From the NCBI GenBank assembly GCA_965656785.1, contig CBFHLY010000006.1:41570-105569 (forward strand): a stretch of 64,000 nt of DNA, given 5' to 3'. Both the position numbers and the translations under genes were made by a program. Below, one piece after another: positions 8,913 to 16,532 of the stretch (positions are counted from its first letter, which is position 1; each line of letters opens with the position of its first letter). This stretch comes from JALQTD01 sp965656785 (GTDB lineage Bacteria; Bacteroidota; Bacteroidia; Flavobacteriales_D; Sanyastnellaceae). The notes under the pieces are model-generated. The model saw nothing but the letters and a program-made list of their open reading frames with translations. It had not been told where the DNA came from and searched no databases.

Positions 8913-11762
8913 ATGAGAACTCTACTGTTGGCCCTCGGCCTGGTGCTCGCTTGGAGCGCCTCGGCCCAAGTGACGTTGCGTGGACGCGTGTTGGATGCGG
9001 ACCTCGGAGACCCGGTGTTTTCGGCGAATGTGGTGGTGAAAGGCACGACGACCGGGGTGACCACGGATTTCGATGGAATGTTCATCATCGAAGTGCCCGC
9101 GTTGCCGACCACGTTGCAGGTCAGTTTCATCGGCTACACGACGCAGGAGTTGGTGGTGAATGAGCCGTCGAACCGGCTGGAAATTAAGTTGCCCGCGGAC
9201 CAAATCCTCATCGACGCCGCCGAAGTGGTGGGCTCGCGCATTTCCGAAAAACAAAAGCAGGCGCCGTTGACGGTCGAGACGATGGATGTTTTGGCCATCC
9301 GCGAAGCGCCCTCGGGCAACTTCTATGAGGGCCTCGGCAACCTGAAAGGCGTGGATGTGACGAGTGCGAGCTTGGGCTTCAAGATCATCAACACGCGCGG
9401 ATTCAATTCGACGTCGCCCGTCCGATCGCTGCAGCTCATCGACGGGGTGGACAACCAGAGCCCGGGGTTGAATTTCTCGCTGGGCAATTTCCTCGGGGCG
9501 TCGGATTTGGACGTGATGAGCGTGGACATCGTGGCTGGCGCGTCGTCGGCTTTTTACGGTCCGGGCGCGTTCAACGGTGTGGTGAGCATGCGGACCAAAT
9601 CCCCGTTCCGCTTTCCCGGCGTTTCCTTCTCCCTCAAGGCCGGCGAGCGCGAACTCAACGAATTCGCCCTGCGCTACGCGGACTACACCACGAACGAGGA
9701 CGGCGATCCGGTGCTTGGATTCAAATTGAATGCGTTTCGGTTCACCGCGCAGGACTGGGAAGCCACGAATTACAATCCCGTGGACGCCTCGGGAGTCGAC
9801 CCCTCGAATGCGGGCCGTTTCGATGCCGTGAACATCTACGGTGACGAGTACCGCCCGGTGTTCGACTACTCCGGGGACAACTCGCAGAACGCCCGGGGGC
9901 TGGGCAGCGTGTTCCGGACGGGGTATCGCGAAGCGGATTTGGTGGATTACGGGACCGAGAACACGAAGTTGGGGGCGACGGTGACGCTGCGGCTGCAGCC
10001 GGACCGGACGTACGAATCGCCGGAACTGGAGTACGGGTTCAGTTCGGGGTTTGGCACGACGGTTTATCAAGGCGACAACCGCTTCAGCCTGCGCGACATC
10101 GAGTTTTATCAGCACAAGCTGGAGGTGCGCCAAACCGACCAATGGTTCGTCCGCGCCTACCGCACGAGCGAAGACGCGGGAAACAGCTACGACCCCTACG
10201 CCACGGCGCTCCGGTTGCAGGAGGAAACCCGGAGCGATTACCAATGGTCGAAGGTCTACTACCGGTACTGGGTGGACAGCATCGTGCCGGGCATCAACCA
10301 AACCTGGCCGGCGTTGGAGCAGGTCGGGGTGGACCCGGACTTCGGTTTCCCCATCTTCGGCTATCCCGATGGGGCCATCGATGATTGGTATGCGACCAAT
10401 GCGGACAGCTTGGCGTTGTGGCACGGTCAGGTGCAAGATTGGACCAACAGCGGTTACGCCGGGCTCAACGACGTCGCCTCAAATCCCCTCGGGCACTTGC
10501 AGCCCGGAACGCCGGAATTCGAGGAGGCGTTCAATCGCTTGATTCGAGGCAAGAACAACGAAGAGGAACAGGGGACGCGGTTCTTTGACCAGTCGAGTTT
10601 GGTCCACGTCCACGGGGAGTACACCTTCAAGCCTGAATTCGCGGAAGAATGGCGCGTGGGAGCCAATTTCCGGCGCTACTCGCCCAACAGCGATGGCACC
10701 ATCTTCTCGGACACCGCAGGTCGGGTCATCACGAACCAGGAAGTCGGGCTGTACACGGGATTGAAGCGCCGCTTTTTGGAAGACAAACTCATTGCCACCG
10801 CGACCATCCGTGCGGACAAGAACCAAAACTTCAACTGGGTCGTCTCACCGGCGGCATCCCTGGTCTACTCCCCAACGGAATCGGATTACCTGCGGGTGTC
10901 CTTCAGTTCCGCCCTGCGCAACCCGACCCTCGCGGACCAGTACCTCTTCCTCGATGTGGGGCCCGCAACGCTGGTGGGAAACTTGAACGGGGCGACGGAT
11001 TTGGTGACCCTTTCGAGCTTCGTGGACTACCGCAACAGCATCAGTTCGGCCAACGGGCTTCCGTTTGGCAATTTGGACACGCTCGATTACTTTGACATCG
11101 CACCGTTGCGACCGGAGCAGGTGCGCACGTTCGAAGTGGGGTACCGAACGACCTTGGGCGAGCGGCTGTACGTCGACGCCGGGTATTATTTCAGCCGGTA
11201 CAACCACTTCATCGGGTACAACATCGGATTGGATGTGCTGTTCGAAAATCCGGATTTTGACCAGTCCATTACCGGGGTGGATGTCTACCGCTATGCCGCG
11301 AATTCCCTGAACGAGGTCCTGACGCAAGGCTTCAGCATCGGGGTGAACACCTACATTGGTGATCACTACATGCTCGCGGGGAACTACAGCTGGAATCAGC
11401 TCCTGAAAAGCGCAGAAGACGACCCCATCATCCCCGCATTCAACACCCCGGAGCACAAGTACAACCTTTCCTTCAGTGGCCGGGATTTGAGTTTCCGAGA
11501 TTGGGGCGTTTGGGGATTCGGAGTCAACTACAAATGGGTGCAAGGGTTCTTGTTTGAAGGCTCGCCGCAGTTCACGGGCTTCGTTCCTACCTACGATTTG
11601 TTGGATGCCCAAGTGAACCTTCGGGTGGACAAATGGAACACCACCTTCAAAGTCGGTGGGTCGAACTTGCTTGAAAACATTCACATCGAAACCTACGGAG
11701 GTCCGTTCGTGGGGCGCATGGCCTACGCGAGCCTGATTTTCGACTTGAATCACCGGGAATGA
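8913..11762 (+). CDS. TonB-dependent outer-membrane receptor with carboxypeptidase-like regulatory domain
   Basis: A 949-residue outer-membrane transporter. The start is set at the ATG that opens the signal peptide (MRTLLLALG...WSASAQ); the longer frame from 8835 only adds a non-conserved leader. Residues about 20-105 form the carboxypeptidase D regulatory-like domain (DADLGDPVFSANVVVKGT), about 110-230 the plug (INTRGFNST, LQLIDGVDNQSPG, SAFYGPGAFNGVVSMRTK), and the rest a beta-barrel ending in an aromatic strand (MAYASLIFDLNHRE). No SusD gene follows; the next gene encodes a secreted tandem esterase-like protein instead. Ligand unknown, but the neighbour suggests a polymer or a glycan. Confidence 0.92.
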   Translation: MRTLLLALGLVLAWSASAQVTLRGRVLDADLGDPVFSANVVVKGTTTGVTTDFDGMFIIEVPALPTTLQVSFIGYTTQELVVNEPSNRLEIKLPADQILIDAAEVVGSRISEKQKQAPLTVETMDVLAIREAPSGNFYEGLGNLKGVDVTSASLGFKIINTRGFNSTSPVRSLQLIDGVDNQSPGLNFSLGNFLGASDLDVMSVDIVAGASSAFYGPGAFNGVVSMRTKSPFRFPGVSFSLKAGERELNEFALRYADYTTNEDGDPVLGFKLNAFRFTAQDWEATNYNPVDASGVDPSNAGRFDAVNIYGDEYRPVFDYSGDNSQNARGLGSVFRTGYREADLVDYGTENTKLGATVTLRLQPDRTYESPELEYGFSSGFGTTVYQGDNRFSLRDIEFYQHKLEVRQTDQWFVRAYRTSEDAGNSYDPYATALRLQEETRSDYQWSKVYYRYWVDSIVPGINQTWPALEQVGVDPDFGFPIFGYPDGAIDDWYATNADSLALWHGQVQDWTNSGYAGLNDVASNPLGHLQPGTPEFEEAFNRLIRGKNNEEEQGTRFFDQSSLVHVHGEYTFKPEFAEEWRVGANFRRYSPNSDGTIFSDTAGRVITNQEVGLYTGLKRRFLEDKLIATATIRADKNQNFNWVVSPAASLVYSPTESDYLRVSFSSALRNPTLADQYLFLDVGPATLVGNLNGATDLVTLSSFVDYRNSISSANGLPFGNLDTLDYFDIAPLRPEQVRTFEVGYRTTLGERLYVDAGYYFSRYNHFIGYNIGLDVLFENPDFDQSITGVDVYRYAANSLNEVLTQGFSIGVNTYIGDHYMLAGNYSWNQLLKSAEDDPIIPAFNTPEHKYNLSFSGRDLSFRDWGVWGFGVNYKWVQGFLFEGSPQFTGFVPTYDLLDAQVNLRVDKWNTTFKVGGSNLLENIHIETYGGPFVGRMAYASLIFDLNHRE

Positions 11763-11793
11763 CCTCCTGCTCAAATGCGTTCGTCGGGAAAAA

Positions 11794-11810
11794 AGTGTGA
11801 TTAGTACACT
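11794..11810. promoter_or_regulatory. Perfect inverted repeat upstream of the tandem-esterase gene
   Basis: AGTGT-N7-ACACT lies where the -33 element of the following promoter would be, as expected for an operator. It sits in the 116-base gap between the receptor and the secreted protein genes. No regulator can be assigned. Confidence 0.45.
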
Positions 11811-11826
11811 CAATTCGAGTTTTTTT
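11808..11826 (+). terminator. Possible weak terminator after the receptor gene
   Basis: A short ACTC-aattc-GAGT hairpin is followed by seven T. The stem is only four pairs, so termination would be partial at best. Confidence 0.3.
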
Positions 11827-11828
11827 CG

Positions 11829-11857
11829 TACTTTCAGGCTCAATTTAATGTTGAGCC
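11829..11857 (+). promoter_or_regulatory. -7 element and start-site hairpin of the tandem-esterase gene
   Basis: TACTTTCA (11829-11836) resembles TAnnTTTG. It is followed at once by GGCTCAA-N7-TTGAGCC (11837-11857), a perfect seven-base inverted repeat covering the expected transcription start, which could be an operator or a 5' mRNA stem. The coding region starts 21 bases later. Confidence 0.5.
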
Positions 11858-11878
11858 AAACCGCTGAATCCAAATCGC

Positions 11879-14800
11879 ATGAATAGGTTCTTACTCGCTG
11901 CCGCAGCCCTCACCTTCGGGTCGTCTGCGGTCTTCGCGCAAACGCGCTACCTCGATCCCGTCTTCGATGAAGTGAATGTCACTTCTGACGTTGTCTATGG
12001 ATCCAACATCACCGTCTTACCGGCCATGCAAGGCGCGCCTCCCATGGAGCAGCCGCTGCTGTTGGACATCTATGAGCCCGCGGGGGACACGGAGACGGAT
12101 CGGCCCGTTTTGCTGTATTTCCATACGGGCAACTTCTTGCCCCCCTTCATCAATGGCAGCCCGCTCGGGACGAAATCGGACAACTCCGCGGTTGAAATTT
12201 GCACGCGCTACGCCCAAAAGGGATACGTAGTGGCTTCGGTGGATTACCGACTCGGTTGGAACCCGCTTGCAGGAACCCAGGAGGAGCGGTCCATTCAGCT
12301 CATTCAAGCGGCGTACCGTGGCGTGCAAGACAGCCGCACGGCCGTTCGTTTTTTCCGCAAGACGGAAGCAGAAGACGGTGATCCTTACGGCATCGACGGC
12401 TCTAAAGTCGGCATGATCGGCGAAGGTACCGGGGGCTACATCACCTTGGCTTCGGCGACGATTGAGAACTACAACGACATCATTTTGGATGACTCCGGTG
12501 CTCCCATCACGAAGTTTTGGTACACCAGCGGTGCGAATTACATCCCCATGGTCATCGAGACCATCCACGGCAACCCGGACGCGACGACCAATACGTTCGC
12601 TCCCGATGGCGTAACCCAGCTGTGCGTGGCGAACCACGTGGAGTACAGTTCGGACTTCAGCTTTCAAATGAACATGGGCGGCGCGCTCGGTGATTTGAAT
12701 TGGTTGGATGAAGGCGACATACCGATGGTTTCCTTCCAGACGCCCTACGATCCCTTCGCTCCTTACGAAACCTCGGTGCTCATCGTTCCGACGACGCAAG
12801 AACCGGTCATTGAAGTTTCTGGTGCCTACGATGTTCACCAAGAAATCAACGGGTACGCAACGAACAACAACGAGGTGTTCGCAGCCTTCGGATTCGACGA
12901 TCCGGCAGCTCCGGCGAACATGGGCTGGGATGGTTTGTTCCCGGTGTTGAACCAGCTCGACGCCAACGGCAATCCGACCGAGCCGTTTGACAGCGCTCCT
13001 TGGCAGTGGTGGGATTACGATGCCGCTGCGGCCATCGACCCGACAGTCGCTGCGACGCAATTGAGCTTGAATCCGACCATGAGCGAGTCAGAAGCCATGG
13101 GATGGATTGACCAAATCGACGATTACAACACCCCTCGAATGGGCGTGGCTATGGGCTTGCTCAACGAGAATTCGTTCGAGGACCAAACCCGCTACATGGA
13201 CGAAGTCTTCGATGAGGTCGTTGTGACTTCGGGCGTGGTATACGGTGAGAACATTTCGGTTTTGCCTGCTTTACAAGGTGCTCCTCCTGCTCCGGAGAAC
13301 CTGTTGATGGACATCTACGAGCCGGCAGGCGATACGGAAACTGAGCGTCCCCTGATCCTGTACTTCCACACGGGCAACTTCTTGCCTCAGTTCTTGAACG
13401 GCAGCCCGCTCGGAACCCGCACCGACAGCGCTGCAGTCGAGATCTGCTCGCGGTTCGCTCGGATGGGTTACGTCGTCGCTTCAGTGGATTATCGTTTGGG
13501 CTGGAATCCGCTGGCTTCGACCCAGCAGGAGCGCTCCATTCAATTGATCCAAGCGGCTTACCGCGGGGTTCAGGACAGCCGGACGGCCGTGCGTTACTTC
13601 CGGATGACCGCTGCTGAGGAAGGCAACCCATGGGGCATTGATGAATCGCGCATCGCGATGTTCGGTGAAGGAACGGGAGGCTACATCACGTTGGCATCCG
13701 CTACCATTGAGAACTACAACGACATCATTCTGGACGATACGGGGGCTCCGATCACCAAGTTTTGGTACGACAACGGCGGCAACTTCATCCCGATGGTCAT
13801 CGAGACCATTCACGGAAACCCGGACGCGACCACGGACACGTACGCTCCGGACGGCGTGACGCAATTGTGCATGGCGAATCACGTGGGCTACAGCTCGGAG
13901 TTTTCCTTCCAAATGAACATGGGCGGTGCGCTCGGCGATTTGAACTGGCTCGATGAGGGCGACATTCCGATGGTTTCATTCCAAACTCCGCACGATCCGT
14001 TTGCTCCTTACGAGACCTCCGTGCTCGTGGTGCCAACGACGAACGAACCGGTGATTGAAGTTTCGGGTGCCTACGACATCCACGAGGAAATTAACGGATA
14101 TGCTGCGAACAACAACGCGGTCTTTGCGGAGATTGGCCTTCCTGACCCCGCATCGGACAACAACAACGGATGGGACGGTTTGTACCCCGTTTTCAACAAC
14201 TACGTGGGCGACGTTCCTTCTGAGCCCTTTGACAGCTCGCCTTGGCAGTGGTGGGATTACGAGACCATAGCAGCAGTGGATGCGGAAATGGCGTCGACTC
14301 AGTTGACCTTGAATCCCACGATGGGACCGGACGAAGCGAACTTCTGGATCGATATCATCCAGGACTACACGGCACCGCGCTTGGCGGCGTCGTGGGAACT
14401 GGTCGAACTCGGCCCGGGTTGCACGGACGATGCGGCCTGCAACTACAACTCCCTCGCCACCACGGACGACGGCTCGTGTGAATACGCGGAAGAAGGCTTT
14501 GACTGCGACGGAAACGCCACGGCCATCCCCGGTTGCACGGATCCGATTGCCTGCAACTACGACGGTGCGGCAAACGAGAACGATGGTTCTTGCGATTACT
14601 TGAACACGACGCTCCCGACGGGCGCGGACGCTCCTTGGTTGGTCGGTTTGACCTTGACGGGCACGCCGTATGAGTCGCTGGGTGCCGCATGCGAGTCAGC
14701 AGGCACGGTGAACCCGAACATCGCGGTGAACGGGGTGATCATGGGCGACGGCACCGGGGGCAACCTCGGGTTGAGCAACGTTTCGGATCCCACCGGCTTG

Positions 14801-15781
14801 CTCGGTGAGTTGGTTGAGGTAGCGAGCGTAACGGCATTCGGCATTTGCGGCGACAACATTGCGGTCAGCATTGCAGGCCAAATGGTGTTCCTCGTTGAAC
14901 AAGACGGCTACTGGATTTCACCCATCGCAGTCAGCAACGGCCAGTACCTCTGGGTCGCTCCGATGAGCAATTTCGCCATTGGTTGCGCCGATCCAGGCGC
15001 CTGCAACTTCACGTCACCTTGCGAATTGAGCTTGGCGTGTGCTTACCCCGATGCGGATGAGGACGGCGTGTTGGATTGCAACGAAATCGTGGGTTGCCAA
15101 GACGAAGCCGCGGACAACTACAACGCGAACGCCACGGATCCCGGCAACTGCTTGTACAACGGTTGCACGGACATGGACGCCCTGAATTTCGATGAAGGGG
15201 CGAACGTGGACGATGGTTCTTGCACCTATTTGGTGGCTTTCCGCGTCAACATGTCGCAAGAAATAATCAGCCCGAACGGAGTGCATTTGGCGGGTGGTTT
15301 CCAAGGGTGGGATCCCAGCACGTTGGCCATGGCGCCCATTGGATTTGGTATCTACGAGGTGCAAGTCCAACTCCAGGCGGGAACGTACGAGTACAAGTAC
15401 GTCAATGGAAACGAGTGGGGTGCGGACGAGTCCGTTTCGCCGTGTGGCAATGGAGGCAACCGCGTGATCGACGTTCCTTCCGTGTTGACCACGGTCGGTC
15501 CCTGCTTCGGCAGCTGCGATCCGTGTGCGGGCTGCTCCAACCCCATGTTCGTGGAGTACAACCCGTTCTTTGGTGGCAACGACGCCGATTGCGTGACGCC
15601 CATCGTGATGGGTTGCACGTACGAGAACGCGACGAACTACAACGCACAAGCGAATACCGATGATGGTTCGTGCGTCATCGAGGCAGGCAGCGCTTGCCCG
15701 GGCGACCTGAACAACGATGGAGCAGTGGGAACCAACGACTTGCTGGCCTTCTTGGCAAGTTTCGGCCTCGTCTGCGACTGA
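11879..15781 (+). CDS. Secreted protein with two esterase-like domains lacking the Ser nucleophile, Cys-rich repeats, starch-binding-like domain and dockerin-like end
   Basis: A 1300-residue secreted protein with a signal peptide ending near VFAQ. Residues about 22-430 and 437-840 are tandem copies of one alpha/beta-hydrolase-like domain, nearly identical over long runs. Carboxylesterases have GESAG at the nucleophile elbow; both copies here read GEGTGGY, so the Ser is Gly, and the oxyanion segment is FHTGNF rather than HGGGF. These are probably binding domains, not enzymes. Then come five GC-D-A-NY-type Cys repeats (from residue 847), a CBM20/48-like domain (about 1119-1201: VHLAGGFQGWDP, YEYKYVNG), a sixth repeat, and a last 28 residues resembling a dockerin (CPGDLNNDGAVGTNDLLAF) instead of a usual T9SS domain. 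It follows the TonB receptor. Confidence 0.85.
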   Translation: MNRFLLAAAALTFGSSAVFAQTRYLDPVFDEVNVTSDVVYGSNITVLPAMQGAPPMEQPLLLDIYEPAGDTETDRPVLLYFHTGNFLPPFINGSPLGTKSDNSAVEICTRYAQKGYVVASVDYRLGWNPLAGTQEERSIQLIQAAYRGVQDSRTAVRFFRKTEAEDGDPYGIDGSKVGMIGEGTGGYITLASATIENYNDIILDDSGAPITKFWYTSGANYIPMVIETIHGNPDATTNTFAPDGVTQLCVANHVEYSSDFSFQMNMGGALGDLNWLDEGDIPMVSFQTPYDPFAPYETSVLIVPTTQEPVIEVSGAYDVHQEINGYATNNNEVFAAFGFDDPAAPANMGWDGLFPVLNQLDANGNPTEPFDSAPWQWWDYDAAAAIDPTVAATQLSLNPTMSESEAMGWIDQIDDYNTPRMGVAMGLLNENSFEDQTRYMDEVFDEVVVTSGVVYGENISVLPALQGAPPAPENLLMDIYEPAGDTETERPLILYFHTGNFLPQFLNGSPLGTRTDSAAVEICSRFARMGYVVASVDYRLGWNPLASTQQERSIQLIQAAYRGVQDSRTAVRYFRMTAAEEGNPWGIDESRIAMFGEGTGGYITLASATIENYNDIILDDTGAPITKFWYDNGGNFIPMVIETIHGNPDATTDTYAPDGVTQLCMANHVGYSSEFSFQMNMGGALGDLNWLDEGDIPMVSFQTPHDPFAPYETSVLVVPTTNEPVIEVSGAYDIHEEINGYAANNNAVFAEIGLPDPASDNNNGWDGLYPVFNNYVGDVPSEPFDSSPWQWWDYETIAAVDAEMASTQLTLNPTMGPDEANFWIDIIQDYTAPRLAASWELVELGPGCTDDAACNYNSLATTDDGSCEYAEEGFDCDGNATAIPGCTDPIACNYDGAANENDGSCDYLNTTLPTGADAPWLVGLTLTGTPYESLGAACESAGTVNPNIAVNGVIMGDGTGGNLGLSNVSDPTGLLGELVEVASVTAFGICGDNIAVSIAGQMVFLVEQDGYWISPIAVSNGQYLWVAPMSNFAIGCADPGACNFTSPCELSLACAYPDADEDGVLDCNEIVGCQDEAADNYNANATDPGNCLYNGCTDMDALNFDEGANVDDGSCTYLVAFRVNMSQEIISPNGVHLAGGFQGWDPSTLAMAPIGFGIYEVQVQLQAGTYEYKYVNGNEWGADESVSPCGNGGNRVIDVPSVLTTVGPCFGSCDPCAGCSNPMFVEYNPFFGGNDADCVTPIVMGCTYENATNYNAQANTDDGSCVIEAGSACPGDLNNDGAVGTNDLLAFLASFGLVCD
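11942..14395 (+). repeat. Tandem 1245-base coding duplication
   Basis: Two copies of the esterase-like domain start at 11942 and 13187, both beginning with codons for TRY-D-VFDEV. They stay aligned in long identical protein stretches such as NPDATT-T-APDGVTQLC, FQMNMGGALGDLNWLDEGD and EPVIEVSGAYD. Synonymous differences are scattered through the DNA, so the duplication is not recent. Confidence 0.9.
14417..15680 (+). repeat. Six Cys-rich GCTD/NY/DDGSC repeats in the tandem-esterase protein
   Basis: Units follow the pattern G-C-x-D-x-x-A-x-N-Y/F-(x)n-D-D/N-G-S/N-C-x-Y and occur at protein positions starting near 847, 885, 1038, 1079, 1098 and 1248. The last is split from the others by the starch-binding-like domain. 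Paired Cys and Asp suggest small disulfide or calcium-stabilised modules in a spacer stalk. Confidence 0.75.
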
Positions 15782-15800
15782 ACGATTTGAATTCAAGAAA

Positions 15801-15829
15801 GGCCGCCTCGTTCGAGGCGGCTTTTTTTT
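15801..15829 (+). terminator. Intrinsic terminator of the tandem-esterase gene
   Basis: GCCGCCTCG-TT-CGAGGCGGC (15802-15821) followed by eight T, twenty bases after the stop codon. Confidence 0.93.
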
Positions 15830-15931
15830 GGCATGGTTTTCGGTCTGCCCCTCCCCAAGAATTCACATTGGGCCTCAAGTCCAAACAAATCTGAAAATCG
15901 AAACACCATGCGCACAACTCCCGTAAACTCC

Positions 15932-15939
15932 GTATCTTT
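15932..15939 (+). promoter_or_regulatory. -7 element of the DUF1573 gene
   Basis: TATCTTTC followed by G, close to TAnnTTTG, with a leader of about 35 A-rich bases before the ATG at 15977. Confidence 0.5.
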
Positions 15940-15976
15940 CGAGAACAATTAATCAGCTCAACAGAACCAAAACACC

Positions 15977-16426
15977 ATGAAAAAGTTCTTGACGGCCCTG
16001 GTCTTGGGCCTCGGTTTCTTCACCTTCGTTCAAGCACAAGAAGTAGCGAACGGTCCCCTCATTTCATTGGATAAAGAAGTGCACGATTACGGCACCATCC
16101 AGCAGAACGATGACGGAGCGTGCGTCTTCACGGTGACCAATTCGGGTACGGAACCCCTGATTATTTCGCGTTGCAAGGGTTCTTGTGGCTGCACCGTGCC
16201 GAAGTGCGACACCGATCCGATCATGCCCGGCAACACATCGGAAATCACGGTTCGCTACGACACGAAGCGCATCGGCCCGATCAACAAGTCCGTGACCATC
16301 ACATCCAATGCTGCCAACGAACCGACGAAGGTCATCCGCATCAAGGGAAAGGTCGAAGCAGCCGATGCTGGCGCCGGCGCACCTGTGAAGTCCACCTCTG
16401 CAGGAGCCCCTACGAACAAAGAATAA
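15977..16426 (+). CDS. DUF1573 secreted protein
   Basis: A 149-residue exported protein: signal peptide to about residue 21 (FFTFVQAQ), then one DUF1573 domain, an immunoglobulin-like ASH-type fold. Typical marks are VHDYGTIQQ, FTVTNSGTEPLII, a three-Cys cluster in CKGSCGCTVPKC, and ITVRYDTKRIGP with ITSNAANEP. The tail is Ala/Gly/Ser-rich. The family is abundant in Bacteroidota and thought to act in the periplasm or on the surface, with no defined reaction. It is a single-gene unit, with a promoter-like element upstream and a terminator after it. Confidence 0.9.
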   Translation: MKKFLTALVLGLGFFTFVQAQEVANGPLISLDKEVHDYGTIQQNDDGACVFTVTNSGTEPLIISRCKGSCGCTVPKCDTDPIMPGNTSEITVRYDTKRIGPINKSVTITSNAANEPTKVIRIKGKVEAADAGAGAPVKSTSAGAPTNKE

Positions 16427-16450
16427 GACAGCTTTTCCAAGCTGATGTGA

Positions 16451-16485
16451 AAGCACCGCTCCCGAAATGGAGCGGTGCTTTTTTT
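16451..16485 (+). terminator. Intrinsic terminator of the DUF1573 gene
   Basis: Twelve-base stem AAGCACCGCTCC / GGAGCGGTGCTT with a six-base loop and a T tract, ending shortly before the valS promoter. Confidence 0.93.
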
Positions 16486-16502
16486 GGTGCCACTAAATGT
16501 GC

Positions 16503-16510
16503 GATTTTTG
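16503..16510 (+). promoter_or_regulatory. -7 element of valS
   Basis: GATTTTTG differs from TAnnTTTG by its first base. An in-frame ATG at 16497 lies upstream of it, so it cannot be the start; the next ATG, at 16533, fits. Confidence 0.5.
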
Positions 16511-16532
16511 CACACCTTCAAAGACCCCAACG

